Origin: Haliclystus octoradiatus
Taxonomy: Eukaryota; Cnidaria; Staurozoa; Stauromedusae; Haliclystidae
NCBI GenBank assembly: GCA_916610825.1
Contig: OU744450.1
Location: forward strand, 6,096,030 to 6,160,029
Direction: 5' to 3'
DNA: 64,000 nt
A model generated the notes under the pieces. It was not told where the DNA came from and searched no databases. It worked only from the letters and a program-made list of their open reading frames with translations. Positions 35,897 to 48,300 of this stretch are shown here, piece by piece; the first letter of the stretch is position 1; each line of letters starts with the position of its first letter. The position numbers and the translations under genes were made by a program.

Positions 35897-37057
35897 ATGA
35901 ATTTGAGAAGTAGAAGTAACACCAGTCACACTTGCTCGTTGCGTTGTCTGTCCAGTCATACAAATAAAAACCAGCAACAACCACCACTGCCATCTGAAAC
36001 TTTCAAAAGTATAACATCTGATAATCAAGTGATAAAATTAGGGGATACGGCATCGGGAAATATTCAGAAGCAGTCATCATTGAGTCTCCAAGCTTTATTA
36101 GCTAGTGTTAGTGTTCTAAGAGCATTCATCCCAGCTTCACAACCCTTTGTTTATTTCAAAGATAAAAGGATTACGTTTACCATAAAATGTGAAGACCCTA
36201 AGAAGCCTAATGATCTAGAATATATGATTGTTAACATGGTTCTACGTAAGAGAGATGTCTACTCAGTAAAAATACATTTTGGAAAATTGTATTCAATGAT
36301 TGCAATCCGTCCTACTCCAAAATATTCATCATGTATTTCCAAGAAATTAGGATTTCGTTGTGAAATATTTGACTTCCGGAACATTATCAAAGGACAGTAC
36401 ATCATTATTAGATTTCTAACTACCCCTGCATTATCTAGCAATTGCATACAACTTACAGAACAGATTAGAACAATATTGGAATGGGATTGTTTGTATACAG
36501 CAAGTGAATCGCGTGCCATTGCTATGCTTCAAAAAGTTGGTTTGAAAAATGAACAATGGCAAAATGAACAAATAACTCAACACGTATTATTGGCTGAGAA
36601 CATCGAAGGGACACTAGAGCTTCATTTGAAGTCAGCTAGTTTTGGTATTTTACCTACAGAAGTTTTTGGACCATATCTTTGCATCGATAAAAATCAAATA
36701 TTTGTTGAGTTATTCTGTTGGGATATTGAGTATTCCAATCGTAATAAAGTTACACTATCGCTATATAATACAGACGTTGAAGATATAAAAGTACTTATTG
36801 GTAACAAGTTCTCTATGATAGCTATTCGTCCTACTGAGCGATTTTCATCATATGCAAAGTTACATGGATGGGACGCATTTCGTTTCCAGACAGATCATAC
36901 AAGAGGAAAACACATTATTTTTAAACTATCAGGCATTTTTGATAAAAGGACTTCTAGTATTATATTTGCAGAAATGAATCTTTTACTACATGATTGGGAA
37001 TGTCCATTGACCTTTATCGACAAAGACACAGCGAAAATGATGCTACATAACGTCTAA
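35897..37057 (+). CDS. Uncharacterised intronless gene with a duplicated module
   Basis: 386 residues, ATG to stop in one exon, although its neighbours have 16-19 exons. The first ~70 residues are polar (Gln/Pro and Ser-rich). Residues about 75-211 and 249-383 are two copies of one module. Matching blocks are YSMIAIRPTPKYSS (132-145) with FSMIAIRPTERFSS (305-318), KGQYIIIRFL with RGKHIIFKLS, and LEWDCLY...AIAML with HDWECPL...AKMML. Alternating hydrophobic patches suggest a beta-rich PH-like fold. The K-I-x-F-G-K...T-P pattern faintly recalls the PH-like region of SENP6/7 proteases, but no protease residues are present. There is no signal peptide or membrane segment. Absence of introns suggests retroposition or a young gene. 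It is head-to-head with SMG6 and converges on Nup88. Function unknown. Confidence 0.75.
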   Translation: MNLRSRSNTSHTCSLRCLSSHTNKNQQQPPLPSETFKSITSDNQVIKLGDTASGNIQKQSSLSLQALLASVSVLRAFIPASQPFVYFKDKRITFTIKCEDPKKPNDLEYMIVNMVLRKRDVYSVKIHFGKLYSMIAIRPTPKYSSCISKKLGFRCEIFDFRNIIKGQYIIIRFLTTPALSSNCIQLTEQIRTILEWDCLYTASESRAIAMLQKVGLKNEQWQNEQITQHVLLAENIEGTLELHLKSASFGILPTEVFGPYLCIDKNQIFVELFCWDIEYSNRNKVTLSLYNTDVEDIKVLIGNKFSMIAIRPTERFSSYAKLHGWDAFRFQTDHTRGKHIIFKLSGIFDKRTSSIIFAEMNLLLHDWECPLTFIDKDTAKMMLHNV

Positions 37058-39372
37058 TTTTCTTGCTTAAACAAATTTTAGTTTACAAGAATTACAATTT
37101 TTATGAATTTTGAAAGATAGAAGAGAAAACTGTCTGACAAAGCTTAACGCTCACATACAATTATATAATCATAGATCTTATTAGATACATGATTAAAATC
37201 GAACTTCCTTGTTAGAAAGTTCCAAGGTAACTAACAAAGAAGTTAGATTTTGATCGCGTAAGGTCTACACGCTCAATCTCTCACACAGGCAGGATATTAT
37301 CAGAAATACGTCATTAACCAATTATAAACTTTTCTTGGCAATAATGAAAGAAATGTATATTTGAGTTTAATTATGGTTAAGAATCATCTTCTTTATATTC
37401 ATAGAATGTTTTGTTCAAAAATACCATTCCATAGTCATTGGCAAGCTACCAAATGACTTGAGGGATTATGTAATATTTTCTACTTAAATTTTTTCTTAAA
37501 GTTGAATAGAAAAAACACAATTATATTATTTTCAAGTTAGTTCCAATATGTCATTTTTACTTTAGATAATGATTTGTCTCTTATGCTACATTAGCAATGA
37601 GCTACCTGTGTTGCTGGGTTGGATTGGGGACATCCACAGGGAGATCCCTTACAAACAATAGCAATGATGACTTAATGCCGCAAAATGAAAATATACATTT
37701 CGATACGTAAAATACATAACGAAAAAAAAGCACAGATCAAAACATGTGGATTCGAATGATACTACTTCAGACATTGTGATGGAGAATTCAAAGACCCGGC
37801 AAACAATGAACGTTCGTTGTTTGTCGGGGAGTTATTAGCATATATAAATTTGATGGGACTCTCTTTTATATCTTAAGAATTCACATCAGAATCATAGCTT
37901 GATCCTCTGTAGACAATCCACTCCAGTAATGACCTTCTGCAGGTATTGGAGCCATGCTGTTACAACCCCCTACAAAAATGGTTCAGTTTACATGGACATT
38001 TTCATGAACTTCTGAATTGCTATTTGCAGGGAAAAGTATGGGTTCTTCATGATCCTTGGAATGCCACCACAAAATCAGAAGCTTTTCCAATAAGAGTTTT
38101 CTTTTCTATACAAAATTAAATCATGTAGATTTAAAACTTGCTTTTACTTGAAATTTATGCCATGCCAAAAGTAATGCCATTGAGTTCAAAATAAGTCACA
38201 CGTTTTGGTCATGAATAATTCTTCAGAATTTAAAATTATTTTGAAACCAATTGTGGAAGTCTTCCAATTTTTTCATTCCAGTTCCTGGATGCTAAAAGCC
38301 ATTGTGACACCCTAATTGGAACGATTTGTTTTCTGTAATGAATGACGTACATAAGAGGCGTACTTTCAAACGTCTCCTTAAGACCCATTACCTCAAATAA
38401 CTTAATTCTGTTAAATTAATTATTTCAAGAATATCTACCTCATTGTAAAATACAATGAAGCATGTGTATACAGCGAGCTACGAGAGGTAGACAGAATGAC
38501 CATTGTAGACAGGATCGATCCAATCAAAATACTATTTCAGATATACATAAGAAGAATGACCACTATTGACAGGTGCCCGCTGTGCAGAGGTGAGGTGACT
38601 GTTATAAAAGGTTTGACTGTACGTCGTTGATGTGGAAATAAATACCAATTAGGTTAAATGCATCAAATTACTTATGCGATAATTATTGTGATATTTAACT
38701 GTTTCGATACAGCCCAACTAAGCACAATGAAATTGAATCAGTAAAAATAATGTTTCTGGAAGAAGAGCCAGGTTCCCTAATATTTTTATACAAATCAGAG
38801 TTTCCCAGGTTGGGAAGTATTACAATATCAGATTAAGAATTATACCAGATTAATTACTGGAATACATTAATAGCCAAACTTTGACAAATACACAGATCAA
38901 ATCAACCCACACTTGCTGCTGATTGGTTTCCTTGTAGCAACAAAATCTGTATATTGACAGCAAGATGGCTTCAGCATTTTTAATTAGATCGATTACACTA
39001 CGAGTACGACGCTCGGCAGTAAAGAAATACCAGATCAATTCTTACATATACTTAAGCATAGTGTAACTCAAATGCCTAAATGGTACAAAAATCAATACGC
39101 TTGGATGGCTATCCAGTATAGTGGAGTCTCAGCCTCAATGAAGCATGGAAGTACTTCTAATTGTAAGCATGGCAATAGAAACATGACCGGCTGTAGAAAA
39201 TACAGTTAACAATAACATTTCATCAAATACCACATATCACTCAAACTGTTGTTTATTCAACAATTGTTACAATCGATAACAATTTCAGTTTTACAGTTCA
39301 AAAAAAGCATTCTATTTATAAAATATTATCAATGTTAATTACAATACGCCAAAATTAAAATATCATTATTTT
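37058..39372. other. Intergenic stretch between convergent genes
   Basis: 2.3 kb between the stop of the 386-aa gene and the Nup88 stop. It contains the 3' UTRs, a short GTTCATGAAC-family fragment (37967-38031, with CCCCTACAAAAA and TTTGCAGGG ends) and a pogo-like MITE (38469-38621). I see no supported gene in the rest. Confidence 0.6.
38469..38621. mobile_element. pogo-like MITE, diverged
   Basis: Left end TACAGCGAGCTACGAGAGG; right end TTATAAAAGGTTTGACTGTA. Words GACCATTGTAGACAGG and GACCACTATTGACAGG match the family in the reverse orientation. Confidence 0.65.
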
Positions 39373-42300
39373 TTATTGTACATTTGTGTCCACTGTCAAA
39401 TTTAACGACTTCATTGTTTCAATCAAATCAACAATATCCAAACTCCTATGAAAGATAAATAAAATCAATCGGTACAATGATATTTGTATATTAACAACAG
39501 GAATTAGATTATCTTGACCACTGTTGACAGGTGATATTTATATAGAGGGTTGGTCCAACAAGAGAATGATACTGTTTATTAAATAATTGTATTAAACGAG
39601 AGGTACCTATTTCGAATTTAATCATCGCCAGGCAAGGTTTATATTGTATTTACAATTCATCAAAAATTCATGGCATGATAAAGTGGCAGTTTAGAATTTG
39701 TGAACTTCACACAAACACTAATTTTTTTACCAAGTATTTGTTACAACTAAGGATTCAACTTACTGGTCATTGAGTACAGATCGGATGTCCAATAGTTGTC
39801 TTGTACTGAGTTGGGAAGGACGACGCTTTGATCCAATTGGAAATGATTGAAGTGTAAGATTTTGATGCTTTGATTTAACCTATAATCAAATACAAGACAA
39901 TATATTTTGCATGTGATACCAAGTGAGAATAACGACGGCTACCAGACGGCTATACACTTCATATTAAAAATAATAAAATGTAGAAATACAATTAAAAAAT
40001 GTAGTTACTTTTGAATATTGCAACTCCAAAACTGTTTAATTTTTTGTATTTTGCAATTTGAATTACTTTTCATTACAGAGCAAGTCAAGTTCTTCTGAAA
40101 AGTAAATCAATTTTGTCACTGCTCGTCGCCATTTTTGAAACATGTGTTGTGCTTGGCAGGTATAGACTGTGCAGGTATAGGGCTACCCCTACGAAAACAG
40201 TTCAGGAGTTCATGAACAGCTCATGAAAGTTAAATGGCCCCAAATTTTCATGAACTGTTAATGAACTGTCTGTGAGGTTTCATGAACTGTTCATGAACAT
40301 TTCATGAACAGTTCATGAACAGTTCAGGAAAATTGGAGCCATTTAACGTTCATGAACTGTTCATGAACTGTTCATGAACTGTTTTTCGCAGGTGTATACC
40401 CGACATAGCAACGAAATTCTAATTCTAATTAATATCCTATATAATCATAGTGGTGACATAACTTGGTATCACATAATACAAATCGGTCAATTATGACCTG
40501 TGTTCATTTTGAGTGACTATTAATCAGTTTTATAGTACATCGTTTATTAAACATAGATTTAATCTTTTACTAGCCTGTTCATAGCTTCTACGTAAAAATG
40601 CAACTTTCTTCTCAATTGAATGGATTTTTTCAGCCCATTCTTTATCAGCTGCAGAAGTGACGTGGGAATAACGTTGAAGATCCAATGTTACACACTCTAA
40701 TCTAAAGGATAAAAATTAAACGTTGTGACATTCGTTGAAAAAGCTGATTTCTTCTTTTTCTATGAGCCCCAACAATGGATATTCAACTGAAAGGCAATTT
40801 TTCTATCTGTTATCATTTTTCAAGAGCATAGTCCAATAGGTTTTCCTCTTTGTTGACTCTACAACTAGACTCTCACAAATGAATAGATGAATAGAAGTAT
40901 AATTGTTCATAATGACTAATTGATATGTTTTTATTACTGTAATGAAATGTTTTCACAAACTTTAGCACCCGGCAGCTGTAAATTCTACACATGTAGGCCT
41001 ATCATTGTACATCAGTATGTATTACAGTCAAAGCTGCTTCATATTGCCTCCTCCAATCATGGTCCATTGAAAGGTTTTACCATCCAGAATCTCTAGTTTT
41101 CCTACAACTTTCTTTGGTATTTCCCCCCGCAACATGCCAAAGGAAGGAAGCAATAAATATCTTCATTTGGAATAGTTTTCTAGAAGTCAAGATGTCTATA
41201 GAAATGGTACTAAATTTGTTTAAAAATTGCAAACCTCTGATTTCTGGTCAATTTAGCTCAGACTTCCGGGATCATAGATCCTGGTATCTTGCAGACTGCC
41301 TTCAATATCTTGGTTTCCTCTTATATAATACCCCAATGTTTGTTTGATTTTACAATGAAAATTATCTCCTTTTATCTTGGTTCAATTATCCCACCTTTAT
41401 CAATGTCAATTTACATCGAAGAGCAGTTTTTTTTTATTTATCAATTATCCACATATCAAACGAGGATTGGATAGCAGCTCCCTTCTCCGGGGGTAGTTCA
41501 TTAATGGTTAGTAATTGGTATTAGCGTCCAAGGTTTGATAAAATCAGGAATTCTGGAATCCTAGATTACAAAAAAATTCAGAAGAAAATGATGAAATGCC
41601 TCTAGGATTCCAGAAGACTGAACCTTTTTATTTTTAACCTTATTAGCGTGTGAGTTTTATGGTTAGATGTCTTTCTGACACAAATTGATAGTGTTCTTGC
41701 CTTCTTGTTGACATTAACCAACCATCTAATGTAATATAATACAGTAATCTTGTAGTGGTTTAATATTGAATTTACGTCATTGTATTATTGTCTATTGTTA
41801 TTCATTTCCTGTAAATCTATATGTATGTAAACTGTACCACGTAAACGCTCTCTTTCGCCTCTTAGTGTACGGTCGTGTCTGTTGTATCAAAGAGCTCTGA
41901 CTAACGACCATAGTAGCCCTTAGCATCTCTCCCTGTAATGTCAGCAGACACGGCCTACCATTATCATAATAAAGAGTGTCAACATTATATGGATTGTGTC
42001 GTTATTTAATCTTGCACAATCTCACCTGTTAGTTAAGTTATTCATATTCTCAGTAATGCTATCTAATTTCTCACTTATTGCTTCAACACCATCTCTTAAA
42101 TTTGTATCTTGTTCTAATAATACAATGTCTTCCTCTTGTAACTTCTTTTGCTCGCGTAAAAGTGCACATCTGATAAAGCAACAAAAGAAAAAGTAGAAAT
42201 TACCGGTACTCACCTTGGTGCAGTGATTAGGAAAGTTTTGATCTCCTTCATTCGGGCGGGTGCTTCTAATAAATGTTTTGCAATACACATTATGTAATCA

Positions 42301-45300
42301 AGGAAATAATCAATCTATACACTTGCGAAAACAGTTCAGGTGTTCATGAACAGTTCATGAACGTTAAATGGCCCCAAATTTTCATGAACTGTTCATGAAC
42401 TGTCTGTGAGGGTTCATGAACTGTTCATGAACAATTCATGAACAGTTTAGGAAAATTGGAGCTATTTAAGGTTCATGAAATATTTATGAACTGTTCATGA
42501 CCTCCTGAACTGTTTTTCGCAGGGTTATGCTTGATATAATCCAATCGTCTATACTAATTGCATGCTTAATAGGCCTACATGGTTAATGTATGTGTAAGAT
42601 GTAATTCAAAGGAACTAACAAATCAATCAATAGCAAAAATCAAAAATTGTCATGTAATTCCAATAATCAAAAATACATAAAGAATAATAACTAATAATGT
42701 AAACAATTCAGAATAGGCTATACGACGAGAAAATATATATGAATAAGATTATACATATATACATGGTAGATGGGCTGTACGCAAAGTATGGCAGCAGCTA
42801 CAGTCCTGACCAATGATCCATTATCACCATCACCCTTGACCAACACATAGAATCAGAAGGAATTAGTTCTCTTTTTATACTTGATCATACGAAATAGGCT
42901 ATTTAATCCGAGTGAAAACCAAAATCAAAATATAACATTGGTTTGAAGATACACGTCTAATTCCAAAGACGGACATAAAGGATCTGATTTGATATCTCCG
43001 AGACCGAATAAACGAGGCTTGATAATTACACTTCTGGTATTAGTAATATATAAATTAGCATTGTTTAGAATAATTAGATGTACAGTTAAAATTATATAAA
43101 ACTACAGTATGAAAATGACTCTGCTCGGATAGTATAGTGTATAGCTAACTGGTATAGTGTAATCGGGGTATGAATCAACCTGCATATATCTGTCAATTTA
43201 TCCACTTCTCTTAGCTTCTGTTTTATACAAGTAACATTGTATTCAACAATTTAGCTTACCGTTTGCTTAACTGCAACTTCGCTTGTTGTAGCTTTTCAAT
43301 ATATTCTTTTCTCAAGATGAGAGTTGCTTTAGTTAATAGTTGATAATATTCATCTGCATCAAGATCATCACCTTTAGCGTCAGATCTAGGTATTAAAGAA
43401 AACAATAATAAGCAATTAATAGCACACAATTTCCTATTAGCCATAGCCTTATGGCCCAAGAAAGGCATACAAGGAGGAAATGAGAAGGCACCTGGAGCCT
43501 CAGAAAATCATGAGCCACCACAACAAAAGGTTTTCGCCTATGAATTGTTCTCCTGAAGTGTATTGAGCTTTTCAAAACTTCACTTTCAAACGTCAGTTGT
43601 GACATCACCAAATTGGTTTTGTGTTAGCAGAATTAATTTAAACTGTATTTATTACTGACCGTTGCCATTAATTTTATATTTCTGCATCTGCGAACGGCGA
43701 TGTTGAATTGGTAGCAACTATTTTGATGAAATTTTGTCTTTTGTTTGCAGGAATGATGTTTAGGTCATGCGTTGTATTTGAAACCCTGATTGCCATTATC
43801 ATCTTTATTCACATCATATTTACTCAATTCGCAGCTTGTTCGTCTTTTTCCAGAGAAGCTTGTAAAATTTGCCAGCTTAAAAATCCACTCACTGAAATAA
43901 TATGACATAGATGAAAAAGCTGCGAGACTCCATTTCAAAAATCCCATGCAAAGGCTGTCGGTTCTGTTTGACCCTTTGAAATGGGCTGATCATGATGTTA
44001 GACTGAGCGAACAATCGCAACAAGCCAGTTGAAGTTAAAAATACGAATTTGCCAATTATCATGTGAGTTACAAAATGGTGATCCAATGATAGAGCAAAAT
44101 TCATTCAAAAGTATGTGTTAGCAGGATTAAAATTGAAGGAACTGATTATAAAAATGTTTTCGAAAAATCAGTAAAGCTATATTTTTGAAAAAACATACAG
44201 TAAAGCAATCCATACTTTCGTTTTACATATAGAAACATAGACGTGGAACTGTTGGTTTCAGTCAAACTCTCTCGTGGTTCAACATGTTGTTCCATTTTTG
44301 GTTACAAAAAGTGGGACAAGAAAATCTTGGTCGATTTTGATGAGGAAAGAGTTGCATTACGTAAACACGCAATAGAATGACATGTATGGATGAAAAACGT
44401 TCCAAACTTGTTTTAAAAGAAACGATGTATACACATACACTGCAATATAAGGCAGTAAATTCCAATTGGCCAAAATATGAAAATGGTCTTTCCACAAACG
44501 ACATTTGATTTGAAGAATGGTTGTTTTAATAAGTCATACTGTATCAAAGATGGTAGTCTGTTACAAATAAGAAATTTGCAATCCTCAAATAAGTAGAGAG
44601 AATAATTAATGACAATAAGTTTCTTTGGTTGTTTCAGGAAACATTAAAATTCAGAATGTTTAAGAGTTGCAAATCGCTAATTTGAATGGCAAAAGGTTTG
44701 ACTCTCTCGCAGAGCCTTGCTTGTCAGATATCGACTTGAAAACTCGAAAAAAGAAATCCCATACAACCCATATGATGCTGATAGTTTTTGTTGGATATTG
44801 AAGGCTAGTTCATCAACAGTTTTTCAAATATAAAACTAGCTTTGAATTTGATTCTATTTGGAGCAGCCATTCCAATAATAAAGCCAAATATACTTTAGAA
44901 AGTAAATATTACGAATAAACATCTTTTAAGGCCTATGAACTTTGTTTGCACAGAAAATTCAACCATCACCAAAGGTCAAACCTTTCTGCCATTTTAAATT
45001 TTCAACTTGGAAATTTTTTAAACTTTAATAGAAAAAACAACAGGAGCTTATTGTCACTGCAACAAAGGAGTTTACTGATTGGTTAAATAATGTTATTTTC
45101 AAATACTGCTTTTCTCAGTCGCGGAAAACCCTGTAAACCATTGATAATTATATAATAAATATTTTTAACATTCCTTACCTCATGAGTGGTGCTCTGGCAT
45201 CCTTTTTTAATATATTTTTCATTTCATCATAAAATGTACCAGTTGATGTTAAATTTCTTAATGGTGATGTAAATTTCCTATCATCATATAAATGTATATT

Positions 45301-48300
45301 ATCATAGGTTTTAACTGTCTGAAAACTTTGAGTAACAGTAACAGTATTATCATATGAATCATCCCAAGCCAAATCAAATTCTTCAATTGGACATGAAGAA
45401 GAAAATCATTAAAATCATGAGAAAAGTGTATGGCGAAAGAGTCAAAGAAGACATATTCTTTACTGTTACTCAAGTTTCACGCATTTCACAGCGATCTTCA
45501 GACGGATTCTTTACTCAGAGTGGTGATGTACTCACTGTGTCACAAGATAATGGCACGTAAAGGTTAACACGATAAGTATAAAACGATTGAATTGGTTCAA
45601 CTTCAAATAACTACACTGAAACCTGTATATAGCAGCCAGCTACTTAGAGGTAGATAAATTGACCACTATAGACAGGTGGCATTTATATACAGGTTTGATT
45701 GAATTGAAAATACTATTTTAGAAATTGCAAGAGTGACCACTATAGACAGGTGGCCTCTATATAGAGGGGACCGTTATAACAGGTCACTGTATGAAAATAT
45801 CAACATTTTAAAATCTTCCATGTGAAAAAATTCATGAGTTCATGCACATTGCACAGTTCATAACTATATTTCCGTCTTGGTTCATGAATAGTTCAAGAAT
45901 GAGAAATTGCACAAATTTTCAAATTCACAGAGGATGTATGAAAAAATTTATAAAGCCTATACCATACGCATTAAACCTTCTATAAATATTTGACTTTTAA
46001 TTTTACAATAGACTGCACGTCAGTATGCATCAAATTATTCTATGACAGATATTAGGAAAACTGACGATAGATAGGAGTTTTACCTAGATGATGTTGATGT
46101 TGCTATTGTTTTTTCATTCTTTGATTCACCTTGAGGGGTTTGCGCTTCACCAAACAATTCCCTAGAATATGAGAATGAAATAAAGTTTAAAATCAATGCA
46201 ATTGACAGCTTGGTCTTTTATTTTGGTTAGCTTTTGATGCTTGGCTGGTGAGATAAGCAGTATGTAGAACAGTCAAACTCGGTTAATATCCCACCTTGCT
46301 TAATGCCCCATTGTTCATCTGTACCAGAGGGGGGATATTAAGCAAGTTCGACTGTAGATACAAGCAAGATTCAATAAAAATGTTTACCTTCGGAAATGCT
46401 TTGGATTTTTAAAACTACCTGCAAAACTTTTATGATTCAGAATATCATTTCTATTAAAGTGTATATCCCGGATATTGGGAGATTGCTTCTTTACATAGAG
46501 AAAAATTTTCTATTCGTACATGATCTTCTTGTGTTTTTACATTGCGCGATAATTTCTTCTTCAAAAGTGCAGTCAAAGTGACGATTTTGGGTTAATTTTG
46601 TATCTCACTCTTTTTCCTCGAACAGGAACCCGTTTATTTTCAACAAGAGAGTTTACACCGGAAAAAACACTAAACTTTTACTTATTTCTCTCTAAAAAAA
46701 AACCCACTAAACCAAATGACAATCTGCTTTCGGAATGAAATTTTCAACGTCCAGCTGAAGATTTAGAGCTATATTTGATCAATATTCAAGATCCAGGTAA
46801 AGAGATATAATCCTCTAAAGTCGAAAGTTTTAGTTTTGGATTTTTCTCACTCAAGTGCTCACACGATTAACACCTCTTTACGACTTCGTCTAAGCATAGT
46901 CGGCATAGTTGATGCGTATCAAAAATAGGCACACACCTTCAATAAGCAGCAGGGGTAACCTGCTTAGACGAAGTCGTAAAGAGGTGCTAATCGTGTGAGC
47001 ACTTGAGTGAGAAAAATACAAAACTAAAAACTTTTGACTTTAGAGGCTTATATCTCTTTACCTGGATCTTGAATTTTGATCAAATTTAGCTCTAAATCTT
47101 CAGCTGAACAGTGAAAGTTTCATTCCGAAAGCAGATTGTCATTGGTTTAGCGTTTTTTTATTTAGAGACAAATAAGTAAAAAGTTTAGTGTTTTTCCCGG
47201 TGAAAACCCTCTTGTGGAAAATAAGTGGGTTCCTGTTCGAGGAAAAAGAGTGAGACACAAAAACGAAACTTTGATTGCATTTTTGAGGGGGAAATGCTTG
47301 CGCAAAGTAAAAATACAAGAAGAACATGTACTGATAGAAAATTTTTCTCTATCTAAAGAAGCAATCTCCCAATACCCGGGATATACACTTTAATTATTTT
47401 ACACGTTTCACATCCTTAAAAATATCCGAAGAAACATCTTAATAGTAGCGTGTGCTACAAGCCTGTTACATTTTTGCATTACAGGTATGTGAAAAATTTA
47501 ATGGTGGTTATTAGAGAGTCACAATTCAGATTTCTATTCAATTGAGTAGAACAAGTAAGATGTTTTTAAACACAACCAATGAAATTCAAATTGAACTAGT
47601 TAATAGCCTTCTAGCAATCAGGGCTCCAAAAAGTGGGTATCCTGGTATCCTAGATCTCAGAAGGGTAGAGCAAATTCAGAATAAAATTGATTTTTTCTGA
47701 TTTATAAGCAAACAGCCAAACTTGAATTGAATAAAAAATTCAGAATATAAAAGTTGGTAAAATGTTTTAAGACTCCTGGAGGCTAAGAGTTTTGTCAGGC
47801 ATTGACAACTCGGTACTAAGAACAAAAGGACACAATTCCTTCAGGTTTACTCTAGCATAGTACTGACATAGGTTGAGGAATACTTACTCTTTGGTTAACA
47901 GACAAATACTTCCATTTGAAAGCAAACCAAACGAAAGTGAACATGTTGCTTGATCAAACATAGAAATAAGGCCACAGAAAAACAATTTCTTCGATCTGCA
48001 ATATAATGATAAAAACAACATATACTGAATCAATATCAAAGTCAATCATACCATATGACTTCCAAGTATCAGTTAGTACTTGATGTAATATAATGATTGA
48101 GGTTTTTAAGCTTAGATTTTTAAGCTCAATGATTTTACCATTATCAGTTAATGAGAGAAAGAAGAAAAGGTATCTGGTCATATAAAGCACAAATATTCAA
48201 TTAATCAATCAACTACAGTTGAATCTGGCAATAACGTTATACTAGGAAGACAAATTATTTTACAAATTATTATATTCCATATTTATAGTTACGCTAAATC

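Noticed and set aside
45175..45473. Overlapping minus-strand frames upstream of Nup88 exon 11 as extra coding
   Set aside because: A stop interrupts the correct frame upstream, and only the acceptor at 45326 fits the phase of exon 10.
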